Counted from the first letter of the stretch, positions 18,094-29,074 are shown. The stretch is 64,000 bases of DNA from Olsenella sp. KH3B4 (GCA_900111695.1 FOHD01000001.1:124001-188000); one strand, 5' to 3'. The notes: generated by a model not told the origin, from the sequence alone. Translations and numbers: made by a program.

Positions 18094-18747
18094 CTATCGA
18101 GCCCCGGCGCGATTACGCGACGCGGCCAGTCGATTGTACGTATCGATGGTACCCGGCCAGAGATACCTCGAGCCTTTGAGCACGTAGATAATGCCGCCGA
18201 CAAAAGATTCCCAAAAGAGGTCTTCTAGCGATACCTCTCCCACGAGCGCACGCGAGGCCTCGATGCCGGGCGTCTTGGGGCGGAGCGGCTCGATGCCGTC
18301 TGCCACGAAGAGCACCATGTCCAGGGGGCTCATCTGGGCTGCGGCGGTCGTGTGGACCTCGACGGCATGCCACACCGCCGGCGGAACCTCTGGGTAGCGG
18401 GCGGGCAGCTCGCGCGCAGCCACGATCCCGTGAAGCAGCGGGGCAACGAGCTCAAGGTCAACCCCCATGTCAATCCCAAGCTCGCGCGAGCGAGAAATGA
18501 TCTTCTCGCCGTCGAGCGCCTTCTCCCAGTCATGGAGTATTCCTGCCAGGCGGGCCTCGTAGGGGTCTACCCCATAGAGAAGCGCAAGCCCCTCGGCGCA
18601 GGAGGCAACCGAGAGCGAGTGCGCAAGGCGATGCTGCTTGTGCGCAAGCTGGACCTTGAGGTCGGCCTCAAGACGTGCGATGAGCGTGCGCTGACCTGTG
18701 GTGTAGTCCGGCTCGGCATGGTCGATAACGCCCTTGTAACCTGTCAC
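18094..18747 (-). CDS. yqeK: YqeK-type HD-domain hydrolase (symmetrical Ap4A hydrolase family)
   Basis: A 217-aa HD-superfamily phosphohydrolase; YqeK proteins split Ap4A symmetrically into two ADP. Metal-binding residues are visible: His in RLAHSLSVA, the HD pair in ILHDWEKAL, then the downstream LLHGIVAA and VEVHTTA histidines and the late Asp in VLFVADGIEP. The GTG start overlaps the nadD stop by 4 nt. The gene order nadD-yqeK-rsfS supports the call. Confidence 0.92.
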   Translation of the reverse strand: MTGYKGVIDHAEPDYTTGQRTLIARLEADLKVQLAHKQHRLAHSLSVASCAEGLALLYGVDPYEARLAGILHDWEKALDGEKIISRSRELGIDMGVDLELVAPLLHGIVAARELPARYPEVPPAVWHAVEVHTTAAAQMSPLDMVLFVADGIEPLRPKTPGIEASRALVGEVSLEDLFWESFVGGIIYVLKGSRYLWPGTIDTYNRLAASRNRAGAR

Positions 18748-19451
18748 GCGACCACCTCGGAGGTGTGCCCATACCGGTTGGTGGACGTGCCGTAGAGACC
18801 ATGCTTGTGGAGGTAGCCCGTCACCGGATCGGGGGTGAGGTAGCGTAGGCTCTGTCCAGCCTTGACCCGCTCCCTTAGGTGGCTAGACGAGATGGCAAGC
18901 GCGGGAACCGAGAGGTACGTCACGTCGAAGGCAAGCCCGGAGGCGTCAATGGCATCCCAGGCGCGATCAAGGTCGTAGCCCGGGCGCGTCGCAGCGACCA
19001 GGTGCGCGAGGCGGGCGATGTCCTGCGCGTCTCGCCACTTGACAATCTCGGTGATGGCATCGGCACCAGTGATGAAGTAGAACTCGACGTTCTCGGGGTA
19101 GAGCGAACGCAGGAGGCGCAGCGTATCGGCCGTGTAGGTGATGCCCTCTCGGTCCACCTCGAAACGCGAGGCAACAAAGTGGGGGTTGTCTGCCGTGGCG
19201 AGCAGCGTCATGGCATAGCGGTCCTCGCCCGAGCTCACGTTGCGATCCTGCTTGAAGGCGGGATGCCCGGCAGGCATGAAGACGACAAGGTCGAGGTCAA
19301 GGTCGTCGAAGGCCTGCTCGGCAGCAACAAGGTGCCCGTTGTGGATGGGGTCGAAGGTGCCACCCATGATGCCAAGCCGGTAGGTACGGCCGTCATCGAC
19401 ACCAAGAACTGGCAGGTCGCGTTCCCTGAGGGCGGTTGCGTCAACGCTCAT
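18744..19451 (-). CDS. nadD: Nicotinate-nucleotide adenylyltransferase
   Basis: A 235-aa enzyme joining nicotinate mononucleotide and ATP to deamido-NAD. The nucleotidyltransferase motif is GIMGGTFDPIHNGHL (residues 27-41), and the second signature is ISSSHLRERV near the C-terminus (family form ISSTxIR). An N-terminal extension of about 24 residues precedes the usual start; an internal start closer to GIMGG is possible, but the ATG at 19451 overlaps the proA stop by 4 nt, which favours it. Confidence 0.94.
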   Translation of the reverse strand: MSVDATALRERDLPVLGVDDGRTYRLGIMGGTFDPIHNGHLVAAEQAFDDLDLDLVVFMPAGHPAFKQDRNVSSGEDRYAMTLLATADNPHFVASRFEVDREGITYTADTLRLLRSLYPENVEFYFITGADAITEIVKWRDAQDIARLAHLVAATRPGYDLDRAWDAIDASGLAFDVTYLSVPALAISSSHLRERVKAGQSLRYLTPDPVTGYLHKHGLYGTSTNRYGHTSEVVA

Positions 19452-20707
19452 CGTACCTGTCCGTCCCCGCGCACGACGTACTTGGTGGTGGTGAGGGCGG
19501 AGGCTCCCATGGGGCCGCGGGCGTGCAGCTTCTGGGTCGAGATGCCTATCTCGCCGCCGAGTCCAAAGACACCGCCGTCCGTAAAGCGGGTGGACGCGTT
19601 GGCGTAGACCACGGCGGCGTCCACACCGGCGAGAAACGTCTCGCAGGCCTCATAGGAGTCGCTCACGATAGCCTCGGAGTGACCCGTGCCGTAACGGTTG
19701 ACGTGTTCGATTGCCTCGACAACGTCCTCTACGCACTTCACGCTCATCTTGAGGTCAAGGTATTCCCTGCCCCAGTCGTCCTCGGTCGCCGCAGCCATGG
19801 GAACCTGGGCACTGGCAGCAACCTTGCGGGCTAGCTCGTCGCCCACAAGCTCCACACCATGCGCGTGGAGGGCCATGAGGACGGGCGGGAGGAGCTTCTC
19901 GGCAGCACAAGCGTCGACGAGAAGTGACTCCGCGGCGTTGCAGACGCCGGGCCGTGAGCACTTGGCATTGACGACGATGTTCACGGCCTTCTCGACATCT
20001 GCATCTCGATGCAGGTAGATATGGCAGTTGCCGGTGCCGGTCTCAATCACGGGGACCGTGGCGTTCTCTACACAGTAGCGGATGAGCGAAGCTCCCCCGC
20101 GCGGGATGAGCACGTCGACAAGACCCGTAGCGTGCACGAGCTCGGAGGTCTGGGTGTGTTCGGCGTCATCATCCACGTATTGCACGGCATCTGCGGGAAG
20201 GCCGCACTCGACAAGTGCATCCCTGCAGCAGGCCGCAAGCGCCATGCAGGACTCCCTGGCAGCCGACCCGCCCTTGAGGACGCAGGCGTTGCCGGAACGG
20301 ATGCAGAGGCCGAAGGCATCGGCCGTGACGTTGGGTCGTGCTTCGTAAATCATGGCAACGACGCCCATGGGCACCGAGAGCCGCTCCACGCGCACCCCGG
20401 AGTCGAGGGTCCTACCCCAGCTCACACGACCAAGCGGATCTTCCTGCCGGGCGATCTCCTCAAGCGAGGAAGCGATGCCATCGAGTCGCCCGGCGTCGAG
20501 CATGAGCCTGTCGAGCAGGGGCGCCGGCATGCCCGCAGTGCGAGAACGGTCCATGTCGTGGCCGTTGGCCACCACAATGGAATCCGTGCGCTCGCGGATG
20601 AGGCGTGCAGCAGCGGCAATGGCAGCGGACCTCTTGGCCGCAGCGGCCTGTCCAAGCGCATGCGAGGCAGCGCGCGCAAGCGACGCCTTGGTACGAGCCT
20701 CAGACAT
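19448..20707 (-). CDS. proA: Gamma-glutamyl phosphate reductase
   Basis: A 419-aa NADPH-dependent aldehyde-dehydrogenase-type enzyme, the second step of proline synthesis. VSVPMGVVAMIYEARPNVTA-like sequence and the segment around KCSRPGVCNAAESLLVD, holding the catalytic Cys, are intact. It is separated from proB by 110 bp that contain a perfect palindrome, and overlaps nadD at its end. A GGGAG site precedes the ATG at 20707. Confidence 0.96.
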   Translation of the reverse strand: MSEARTKASLARAASHALGQAAAAKRSAAIAAAARLIRERTDSIVVANGHDMDRSRTAGMPAPLLDRLMLDAGRLDGIASSLEEIARQEDPLGRVSWGRTLDSGVRVERLSVPMGVVAMIYEARPNVTADAFGLCIRSGNACVLKGGSAARESCMALAACCRDALVECGLPADAVQYVDDDAEHTQTSELVHATGLVDVLIPRGGASLIRYCVENATVPVIETGTGNCHIYLHRDADVEKAVNIVVNAKCSRPGVCNAAESLLVDACAAEKLLPPVLMALHAHGVELVGDELARKVAASAQVPMAAATEDDWGREYLDLKMSVKCVEDVVEAIEHVNRYGTGHSEAIVSDSYEACETFLAGVDAAVVYANASTRFTDGGVFGLGGEIGISTQKLHARGPMGASALTTTKYVVRGDGQVR

Positions 20708-20783
20708 TGGGTTGCTCCCTTCGAAGACCGGTTAGCTATGCCTATCCTAGCAGCACGTGGTTGGCATGGACACCGGTCGTAAG

Positions 20784-20818
20784 GCATGAGACAAAGGGAC
20801 TGTCCCTTTGTCTCATGC
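20784..20818. repeat. Perfect 16-bp palindrome between proB and proA
   Basis: Arms 20784-20799 and 20803-20818 are perfect inverted copies (arm begins GCATGAGACAAAGGGA) around a 3-nt loop. It touches the proB stop codon. There is no T-run on either side, so it is not a normal terminator. The compact palindrome looks like a dispersed REP-type element; I see no second copy in this window. Confidence 0.75.
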
Positions 20819-21935
20819 TAGAACACCAGCAGCTCGTCGCGATGGATCGCGGGCTGAGCCGCATCTGCGCCCAAGAACCGGGCAACCACGTCGAGCTTGA
20901 GGCCACGGACGCGTGACATGTCGTCTGACGAGTAGCGCACGGCCCCTCTCCCCAGCAGCGTGCCGTTAAGGTCGCGAACGTCCACCACGTCTCCGGCGGC
21001 GTAGGTTCCACGAGTCTCGACCACGCCAACGGGAAGGACCGAGGCGCCCCGCTCGGTGACGGCGCGGGCGGCGCCATCATCCAGAACAAGCGTGCCACGC
21101 ACAACCTCGGCGAGGCCAATCCAGAGCTTGCGGCCCAGCTCGTGCGGGGTCTCCTTGCTGCTGGCCTCGAACCGCGTGCCAACGTCCACACCATGGGCGG
21201 CATCAACAAGCGCATGCTCGCGACGGCCCCGGCAGATGATCGTGGGGATGCCGGCAGCGAGCATGGCACGGGCAGCACGCACCTTCGAAGCCATCCCACC
21301 GGTCCCATAGCTGGTGCCCGCACCCCCCGCTATGGAAGAAACGCGACCGTCGACCTCACTTACACGGCCTATGAGCTTGGCCGTGGGGTCAGTCTGGGGG
21401 TTGGCCGTGTAGAGACCGTCGACATCCGAAAGAATCACGTAGAGGTCTGCCGAGACAAGACCCGCCACAATGGCCCCGAGCATGTCGTTGTCGCCAAAGG
21501 CAAACTCCGCAACGGAGACCGTATCGTTCTCGTTGACCACGGGCATGGCCCCAAGCTCGATGAGGCGTATGAGAGTGTTGCGCGCATTGAGGTACGCCTC
21601 GCGGTCGACAACATCACGACGCGTGAGCAAGACCTGCCCGCAGGGAATGCCGCGCTCGGCAAGGACGTCTGCGTACGCCTCGGTAAGCTTGGCCTGTCCA
21701 GCTGCGGCGCATGCCTGGAGCGTCATGATGTCCGAAGGCCGCTCGGCAAGCCCCAGCTCGTCTCGGCCCGCAGCAGCGGCGCCAGACGAGACGAGAACCA
21801 CGTGCGTCCCCTCATGCGCAAGCTCTACCACCTGGTCGCAGAGCGAGCGTATGAAGGCGCGGTCGAGCGCACCGCGCTCGTCCACGAGGGTGGACGAGCC
21901 TACCTTGGCCACGACGAGCGAAGGCGCCTTGGACA

Positions 21936-21936
<1 letters not shown>
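20818..21936 (-). CDS. proB: Glutamate 5-kinase with PUA domain
   Basis: A 372-aa enzyme phosphorylating glutamate for proline synthesis. The amino-acid-kinase domain has VVAKVGSSTL, VLVSSGAAAAGRDELG and FGDNDMLGAIVAGL; a C-terminal PUA domain (about 280-370) ends the protein, as in full-length ProB. Its ATG shares one base with the obg stop (TGATG). GTG directly before the ATG is an alternative start. Feedback control by proline is known for this family and acts on the kinase domain. Confidence 0.95.
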
Positions 21937-23363
<1,427 letters not shown>

Positions 23364-23397
23364 TCACAGGGGATGCGCACGAAGCGCGATATGAAAC

Positions 23398-23419
23398 GGG
23401 CCCCGCCGAAGCGGGGCCC
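23398..23419 (-). terminator. UUCG-loop hairpin after rpmA
   Basis: A perfect 9-bp all-GC stem (23398-23406 with 23411-23419) closed by a TTCG tetraloop on the minus strand, 24 bp past the rpmA stop; GTTTCAT follows. It is a strong structure with a weak T-run, likely a partial terminator that lets ribosomal proteins be made in excess over Obg. Confidence 0.7.
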
Positions 23420-23442
23420 AATCTGGTCTATGGTGCGCGCCG

Positions 23443-23691
23443 CTACTCGGTGACGACGTTGACGACGTGCTTCGTGCCCTTCTTGAACTGCACGACGCCA
23501 TCGGCGAGGGCGAAGAGGGTGTCATCCTTGCCACGACCGACGTTCTCGCCGGGGGTGATGTGGGTGCCACGCTGACGAACGATAATCTGGCCGGTCTTGA
23601 TTGCCTGACCGCCGTAGATCTTCACGCCAAGACGCTGCGCGTGCGAGTCGCGGCCGTTGCGAGACGAGCCGAGGCCTTTCTTGTGTGCCAT
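23443..23691 (-). CDS. rpmA: 50S ribosomal protein L27
   Basis: An 82-aa ribosomal protein near the peptidyl-transferase centre. It begins [16 protein letters not shown] and carries [20 protein letters not shown], both typical. There is no N-terminal cleavable extension of the kind found in Firmicutes. It follows rplU by 40 bp. Confidence 0.97.
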   Translation of the reverse strand: MAHKKGLGSSRNGRDSHAQRLGVKIYGGQAIKTGQIIVRQRGTHITPGENVGRGKDDTLFALADGVVQFKKGTKHVVNVVTE

Positions 23692-23731
23692 AGTGCTACC
23701 TGCCTATCTGAAGTGGATGGAGTGGGTGAGG

Positions 23732-24043
23732 CTACGCGGTGGGGAGCTCGGAGATCCTCAGCTTGGTGAGGTTCTGACGGTGACCCTTGGTGCGGTGGTA
23801 GCGCTTACGCTTCTTGAACTTGAAGACGAGAACCTTCTCGCCCTTGTGCTGGTCGACGACCTCGGCAGTGACCTTCTTGTCCTCGAGGGCGGCAGGGTCA
23901 ACGATTGTCTTCTCGCCGTCGTTCAGGAGGAGAACGTCGAGCTGGACCGAATCGCCAGGCTGCGCGTCGAGCTTCTCGACGTCGAGGACGTCGCCCTTGG
24001 CAACCTTATACTGCTTGCCACCAGTTGCTACGATTGCGTACAT
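23732..24043 (-). CDS. rplU: 50S ribosomal protein L21
   Basis: A 103-aa 23S rRNA-binding protein. It begins MYAIVATGGKQYKV and ends with the conserved KRKRYHRTKGHRQNLT segment. It is the first gene of the rplU-rpmA-obg operon and lies downstream of a well-formed promoter (24086-24114). Confidence 0.97.
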   Translation of the reverse strand: MYAIVATGGKQYKVAKGDVLDVEKLDAQPGDSVQLDVLLLNDGEKTIVDPAALEDKKVTAEVVDQHKGEKVLVFKFKKRKRYHRTKGHRQNLTKLRISELPTA

Positions 24044-24085
24044 GTGTGTAACCCTTCATTGCTGGCGTGAGTGCAACAGTAAGTT

Positions 24086-24114
24086 ATCTTACTAGCCGCG
24101 CGGAAAACCGTCAA
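24086..24114 (-). promoter_or_regulatory. Sigma70-type promoter of rplU-rpmA-obg operon
   Basis: On the minus strand TTGACG (24109-24114) and TAAGAT (24086-24091) are exactly 17 bp apart, 43 bp before the rplU start. This is the best promoter match in the window and fits a strongly expressed ribosomal operon. Confidence 0.8.
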
Positions 24115-24116
24115 CG

Positions 24117-24148
24117 AAAAATCGCCTTGACCTGCAGCGCCGCAAGGG
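24117..24148 (-). terminator. Possible terminator of the DUF2344/radical SAM operon
   Basis: A short CCTTG/CAAGG stem (24125-24129 with 24143-24147) with a GC-rich interior is followed on the minus strand by ATTTTT, just before the rplU promoter. The stem is short, so this is tentative. Confidence 0.4.
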
Positions 24149-24232
24149 AAACTGAATCGGGTGACCGAGGTCTGGCGCTTTTCCGCACAACCTTAGTAAG
24201 TCTATCCTCCATGGAGCCCTGTGATAGAGCAG

Positions 24233-24940
24233 CTACATTGGCTCCACAAGACTCCCATCTTCATCAACGTGCCGCTGGCCAAGCCTGCACACGGAAATCG
24301 CCGGCATGGGAAGGCCCACCTCCTGTGCGGCGGCAGCAATGAGCACAGCCGGCCTAAGAGAACCCTCCTCCGTGGAGCGGCAGTCCAAGAGCAAGCCGGA
24401 ACCAACGGGCTTTTCCTCGAAGGAGGCAAGCGTTCGGCCAAGGTCGATGCGCTTCTCCTTCTCGCCGCGCATATAGGTGAGGACGCCACGCTCGCGCACG
24501 GCGCGGATGCCGCGAGTGATTGCCTCGACGCTCGTACCGTCAATAATGTCAACGCTCCACATGGAGCGCGTGAGCCAGGCCTCGAGGGCGGGTAGGTCGT
24601 AGGAGACATACGAGGCGGCGACTGGCTCAAGGAGACTGGGGCTCGACTTCACGAGCCTCTCGAGGGCGTCCTCGGGTGCCACCTCCTCGGTAAGGTAGAG
24701 GTCGAAGTACTCCCCCAGCGACGCCGCTCCAACGGGGAGCGCCTGCGAGAACTGCAGGCGCATGCGGCGCGCGAATCCATTGCCCACGGCAAAGGGCAGC
24801 GCCGAGCGACGAACGCTCCTATTGATGGTGTTGATAACCTCGAGGTGCCCCAGGTGCGCAAGCCTGCCGTCCTTGCGGTAGCGCACGCGCAGCCGGTACT
24901 GGTTGAGCTTGCTGTTGGTGATGGCGACGGTATTGATCAT
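24233..24940 (-). CDS. TIGR03936/DUF2344 radical SAM-linked protein
   Basis: A 235-aa member of the DUF2344 family, which almost always follows or is fused to a TIGR03960 radical SAM protein; its role is unknown. The family start YRLRVRYRKDGRLAHLGHLE and the segment LPFAVGNGFARRMRLQFSQA are clear. It overlaps the radical SAM gene by 4 nt (ATGA). The pair upstream of rplU is a conserved Gram-positive arrangement. Confidence 0.88.
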   Translation of the reverse strand: MINTVAITNSKLNQYRLRVRYRKDGRLAHLGHLEVINTINRSVRRSALPFAVGNGFARRMRLQFSQALPVGAASLGEYFDLYLTEEVAPEDALERLVKSSPSLLEPVAASYVSYDLPALEAWLTRSMWSVDIIDGTSVEAITRGIRAVRERGVLTYMRGEKEKRIDLGRTLASFEEKPVGSGLLLDCRSTEEGSLRPAVLIAAAAQEVGLPMPAISVCRLGQRHVDEDGSLVEPM

Positions 24941-26814
24941 GCGCGCTCACCCCAGATAACGTTATCGACGCCAAGTGTGGGACACACGCCACACCCAACG
25001 CAGGTCTCGCGCGTGCAGTCCGGCGTGGTGACACCCTGGGCAGCGCGCCGCCACTCGCGCTGGAGGAAGCCCTTCGAGACCCCAGGAGAGGTATGGTCCC
25101 ATGGAAGCCTTGCGTCGAGTGGGAACCCCTCAGACGCAATGGAGGGCAGGTCATAGCCAAGCTCCTCCGCAGCCGCCTCCCAGGCATCGTAGTCAAACTC
25201 GCTCGTCCACGCATCGAAGCGGCAGCCACGACGCCATGCGGCCAGCACGAGGTCAAAGCCCGCGCGCCCCATCTTGGAGAGCGCCCCCTCCACAAGGGAG
25301 GTCCTGGGATCGTGATAGGAGATCTTCACGTCACGGTCGGTGTTGGCGCCAAGAAGAAGCCGCGCACGACGCTCGACTTCTCCCACCTCAAGCTGTCCCG
25401 CCCACTGGAACGGGGTATACGCCTTTGGCACAAAGACGGCAACGGATGCCGAGACCTGCACCTTGCTCTTCTTGCCGCGTCCCACTATCTCCCGGCCAAT
25501 CTCAAGCACGCGGTGCGTGGCAGCGGGTATCGCCAGGATATCCTCGTCCGTCTCGGTGGGGAGCCCCATCATGAAGTAGAGCTTGACGCGGCGCCAGCCA
25601 TGCTCGAAGGCATTTCTCGCGGCGCGCTCGAGGTCCTCCTCGGTTACGTTCTTGTTGATAACGTCACGCAGGCGCTGCGTGCCCGCCTCGGGAGCAAAGG
25701 TGAGGCCGCCGCGCTTGGAGCCAGAGGCGGCGTTCGCCATGTCCACGCCAAAGGAGTCGAGGCGCTGGGAGGGAATAGATACGCGAATCCCCCGGCCGGC
25801 AAGGCGCTTGTCGAGCTCGTAGAGCATGGGGGCGCACTGCGAGTGGTCTGTGGTCGAGAGCGACGTGAGGGAAAGCTCGTCGTAGCCCGTCTCGGCGAGG
25901 CCCCGCTCGCTGGCCTCCACCACCTGGTCCATGGGGCGCTCTCGAACCGGGCGGTACGTCATGCCCGCCTGGCAGAAGCGACACCCACGCGCGCAGCCGC
26001 GCAGGACCTCGATGGCAAGGCGGTCCTGGATAATGCCCATGTAGGGCACAATGTGCTCGGCACAGGCGGGAGTCGACGCAAAGTCAGAAACGCAGCGCTT
26101 GAGGACAACCTCGGGGGCACCGGTGCCGGGTCTCGGCACGGCATAGCCCCATCGCGTGGAAGTCTCATCAACAACCACGTCGTAGAGCGACGGAACGTAG
26201 ACGCCCTGGATGCGCGAGAGCGCGAGAAGGACATCCTCGCGAGAAGCCCCAGCGGCGCGGGAGTTCCTCACGCAGGCAGCCATCTCGACAATGGCATCCT
26301 CGCCATCACCCAGGAGAATGGCGTCGAACATGGGCGAGAGGGGCTCGGCGTTCCACACGGACGGACCGCCCGCTATGACTATGGCATCGTCCTCGGCGCG
26401 CTCAGCCGCGCGGACGGGGATGCCGGCAAGGTCCAGCGTCTCGACAATGTTCGTGGCAACGAGCTCGTGGGCGAGCGTGAACCCCACCAGGTCGAAGGAG
26501 GCCAGGGGGGAAGCGGACTCGAGGGCAAGAAGCGGCACGTGGCGCTCGCGCATGAGGTCCGCCATGTCACGCCAGGGCAGGTAGCAGCGCTCGCAGGAGA
26601 TGCCGTCGGCAGCGTTAAGGGCGTCGTAGAGAATCGAGATACCCAGGTTTGGCTGGCCAACCTCATAGGTGTCAGGGTAGACGAGACACGCATGGAAGGG
26701 GCCGGGCTGGTCCTCAACGGCACCCCACTCGTGGTCGAGGTACCGCGAGGGCTTCTCGACGAGCGGAAGCAGGGGCTCGATGAGCCGGAAGAGGTCCTCT
26801 CGGGCTTGTCGCAC
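24937..26814 (-). CDS. TIGR03960-family B12-binding radical SAM protein
   Basis: A 625-aa protein with an N-terminal cobalamin-binding-like region (DTYEVGQPNLGISILYDALN), then a radical SAM core whose [4Fe-4S] Cys are in GCARGCRFCQAG. A Cys-rich C-terminus (CTRETCVGCGVCP) may hold a second cluster. Family members are thought to act in RNA or ribosome modification, but the substrate is unknown. The start is GTG (26814) behind an AGGGG site; the end overlaps the DUF2344 gene, with which it presumably works. Confidence 0.9.
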   Translation of the reverse strand: MRQAREDLFRLIEPLLPLVEKPSRYLDHEWGAVEDQPGPFHACLVYPDTYEVGQPNLGISILYDALNAADGISCERCYLPWRDMADLMRERHVPLLALESASPLASFDLVGFTLAHELVATNIVETLDLAGIPVRAAERAEDDAIVIAGGPSVWNAEPLSPMFDAILLGDGEDAIVEMAACVRNSRAAGASREDVLLALSRIQGVYVPSLYDVVVDETSTRWGYAVPRPGTGAPEVVLKRCVSDFASTPACAEHIVPYMGIIQDRLAIEVLRGCARGCRFCQAGMTYRPVRERPMDQVVEASERGLAETGYDELSLTSLSTTDHSQCAPMLYELDKRLAGRGIRVSIPSQRLDSFGVDMANAASGSKRGGLTFAPEAGTQRLRDVINKNVTEEDLERAARNAFEHGWRRVKLYFMMGLPTETDEDILAIPAATHRVLEIGREIVGRGKKSKVQVSASVAVFVPKAYTPFQWAGQLEVGEVERRARLLLGANTDRDVKISYHDPRTSLVEGALSKMGRAGFDLVLAAWRRGCRFDAWTSEFDYDAWEAAAEELGYDLPSIASEGFPLDARLPWDHTSPGVSKGFLQREWRRAAQGVTTPDCTRETCVGCGVCPTLGVDNVIWGERA

Positions 26815-26816
26815 GA

Positions 26817-27821
26817 CTACTCACCCCTACCCACGGAGCCATCGGGGCCGAGCACAACGTACGAGGGCTCGGGCGCGCGATGCGCGCGCACCTTGCGAGA
26901 AGACCCCTGGTTTCGTACACCATCCCCAGACTTCCGGGGAAGCTCGAGGTGACGCGCCGGTGCCTGCCGGGAAAGCTCCTCGCCATGTGGGCGGAGCGAG
27001 CCGTCCTCGAAGTCAAAGCGAACCTGCAGGGCGCGGGCAGTGGCCACGGTCCCCACATAGCCCATGGCACCCTTGAAGACCCAGCCAAGGCCGGGAACGG
27101 CCTGGGAGACAGCGCGAGCGAGCGCACGGTAGCCAAAACCGGCACCTACCACGCCAGCAAGCTCAACGGCTCGCCAAGGGTCTAGCCCGCGCCCGTAGGC
27201 AACAGCGATGTCGAGGGCAAGCTTAGCCTGGTTGGCGGTCATGACAGCCATGTCGGAGCCGGGGATGAGGGTCACGGCCCCCACGGCGGCGTTCTCCATG
27301 GCGCAGCGACGCACCAGGGCATCGACCTCGGCGGGACGGCAGAAGGGGAAGTTCGCCGCCAGCGCCAGCCCCTTATCCGTGGCGCCTACGAGCCAGGTAC
27401 CCAGCCGCGGAACAAGCGCAAGCGCATCGGCGCACGCAAGGACCTCCAGGTAGGGCATGGCCTCCTCGGGAAGCTCGACGTCAGGGACCTCGACCGCGGA
27501 CTCCGCCACAAGGGCTACAGGGACACCACGTCGAGCGGCGTCGCGAGCAAGCACAGCCTCGGCAACAGCCTGGTCACCACAGACAACCACCAGAGCGTCT
27601 GGCGCCACGTCGTCAGGCGCGGGGGCGTCGACGGGGCGGACGTCCACGATGCCCGTTGCCTCGCGTGCAACAAGTGCTTCCTTGATAGCAAGGACGTGCC
27701 CACGGGGTGCGCCTGGAGAGATGCGCACCCACAGGCGCACGGCCTCAGAGCCGCCCTCGCGAGCATCCTTGCCTGCCCCGGCGACCTCGAGAATCTTTCC
27801 CCATGGAATCTTGCGCGCCAT
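26817..27821 (-). CDS. DUF697-family membrane-associated protein
   Basis: A 334-aa protein. The middle (about 150-265) is a DUF697 module: IPGSDMAVMTANQAKLALDI then GAGFGYRALARAVSQAVPG, with two hydrophobic stretches. The first 130 residues look like a small nucleotide-binding or receiver-like fold but have no P-loop. The C-terminal 70 residues are basic and low in complexity. DUF697 is also found in GTPase-linked YcjF proteins; the role here is unknown. It sits 24 bp after rodA and 2 bp before the radical SAM gene, with an AAGGAGG site. Confidence 0.75.
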   Translation of the reverse strand: MARKIPWGKILEVAGAGKDAREGGSEAVRLWVRISPGAPRGHVLAIKEALVAREATGIVDVRPVDAPAPDDVAPDALVVVCGDQAVAEAVLARDAARRGVPVALVAESAVEVPDVELPEEAMPYLEVLACADALALVPRLGTWLVGATDKGLALAANFPFCRPAEVDALVRRCAMENAAVGAVTLIPGSDMAVMTANQAKLALDIAVAYGRGLDPWRAVELAGVVGAGFGYRALARAVSQAVPGLGWVFKGAMGYVGTVATARALQVRFDFEDGSLRPHGEELSRQAPARHLELPRKSGDGVRNQGSSRKVRAHRAPEPSYVVLGPDGSVGRGE

Positions 27822-27845
27822 AATCCTCCTTACGACCGGCCGCCG

Positions 27846-29063
27846 CTAGGCGGACTTCTGCCGGTGCCTCCACACAGACTGTACCATCCCCACGGCCATG
27901 AGCTGCGCAATCATGGAGGTCGCACCATAGCTGATGAACGGAAGCGGGATGCCTGTGATGGGCATGATGCCCATGCACATGCCTACCTCCTCGAGCACCT
28001 GAAACGTCCACATGGCAGCGCAGCCCACGCAGACGAGCTTGCCGAACATCGACTCGCAGCGCATGCCAAGAACTATCGTCGAGAGAATCATCCACGCGAA
28101 GAGCCCAAGCAGCACGACCCCGCCGACAAAGCCGAACTCCTCAGCGAGAAGGGCAAAGACGAAGTCGGTCTGGGCCTCCGGAAGAAAGCCGTTGCCCGCC
28201 TGCGTGGCGCCACCGATGCCCTTGCCGAAAAACCCGCCGGACCCCACGGCGATTTTTGCCTGTTGCAGGTTGTAGCCATTGTTAGTTGGGTCAACCGATG
28301 GGTCGACAAACACGATGAGGCGGTTGAGCTGGTAGGTCTTCAGGATGTGCGGGAAACCGTCGAGCATCGACGTCACGATGATGGCAGTCGCGCCAACAAC
28401 AATCAGCGCTATGGTCACAAGAACCCAGCTGCGCTTGGCCCCCGCGCAGATGATGATGGTCGCGCCAAACACCAGAAGCACCAGGCCAGTACCCAGGTCT
28501 GGCTGGAGAAGGATCAGGCCGAAGGGCACGAGGAGAATCGCGCAGAGCCGCACGTAGTCGCGAAGCGACTCGATCTTGCCGTTGTACTGGGCACCGAGCG
28601 CCGCCATGAGGTAGATGACCACGAGCTTGGCAAGCTCCGACGGCTGGAAGGTGATGCCGATGCCCGGAACCTTAACCCAACCCGTGATGCCTTTCGCCGA
28701 GTAGCTCAGGCCGGGAACCTTTGGCGCAATCATGAGAACGCACGCGACGATGAAGAGCACGCGCGTCATGCCCTGGAGGTTCCTATAGTCATAGCGCCAC
28801 AAGAGCACGGCGCCTACGAGACCCATCGCAATACCCACGAGGTGCCTGGGGAAGTTCGCCTCGGGAATCGTGAGGGAAGCCGACCAGATTACCACCACGC
28901 CATAGACGACAAGAAGGAGCGCAGGGATGAGCTGCGAGAGGTAGAGCCCGCCCAGGGTCTTGCCAACCCTGCCGGAACCGGAGGAGTGCCTTCCGGAGGA
29001 ACCCCGGTTGAGGTGGCTGCTCGCAGAGTTGAGAAGGCCTTGTCGCCGAGCCATGTTTGCCAT
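27846..29063 (-). CDS. rodA: Rod-shape SEDS glycosyltransferase RodA
   Basis: A 405-aa SEDS-family peptidoglycan polymerase with about ten membrane segments. Family motifs include FQPSELAKLVVIYLMAA, ILLQPDLGTGLVL and GIPLPFISYG near the C-terminus. An unusual Ser/Gly/Arg-rich cytosolic tail of about 35 residues precedes the first membrane segment. Directly upstream lies its partner transpeptidase PBP2, and both belong to the mre cluster, so it serves side-wall elongation rather than division. Confidence 0.93.
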   Translation of the reverse strand: MANMARRQGLLNSASSHLNRGSSGRHSSGSGRVGKTLGGLYLSQLIPALLLVVYGVVVIWSASLTIPEANFPRHLVGIAMGLVGAVLLWRYDYRNLQGMTRVLFIVACVLMIAPKVPGLSYSAKGITGWVKVPGIGITFQPSELAKLVVIYLMAALGAQYNGKIESLRDYVRLCAILLVPFGLILLQPDLGTGLVLLVFGATIIICAGAKRSWVLVTIALIVVGATAIIVTSMLDGFPHILKTYQLNRLIVFVDPSVDPTNNGYNLQQAKIAVGSGGFFGKGIGGATQAGNGFLPEAQTDFVFALLAEEFGFVGGVVLLGLFAWMILSTIVLGMRCESMFGKLVCVGCAAMWTFQVLEEVGMCMGIMPITGIPLPFISYGATSMIAQLMAVGMVQSVWRHRQKSA

Positions 29064-29074
29064 GAGTTCGCCCC

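Noticed and set aside
25093..26952. Long plus-strand frame antisense to the radical SAM gene
   Set aside because: Antisense artefact of GC-rich coding; biased composition and no start signal.
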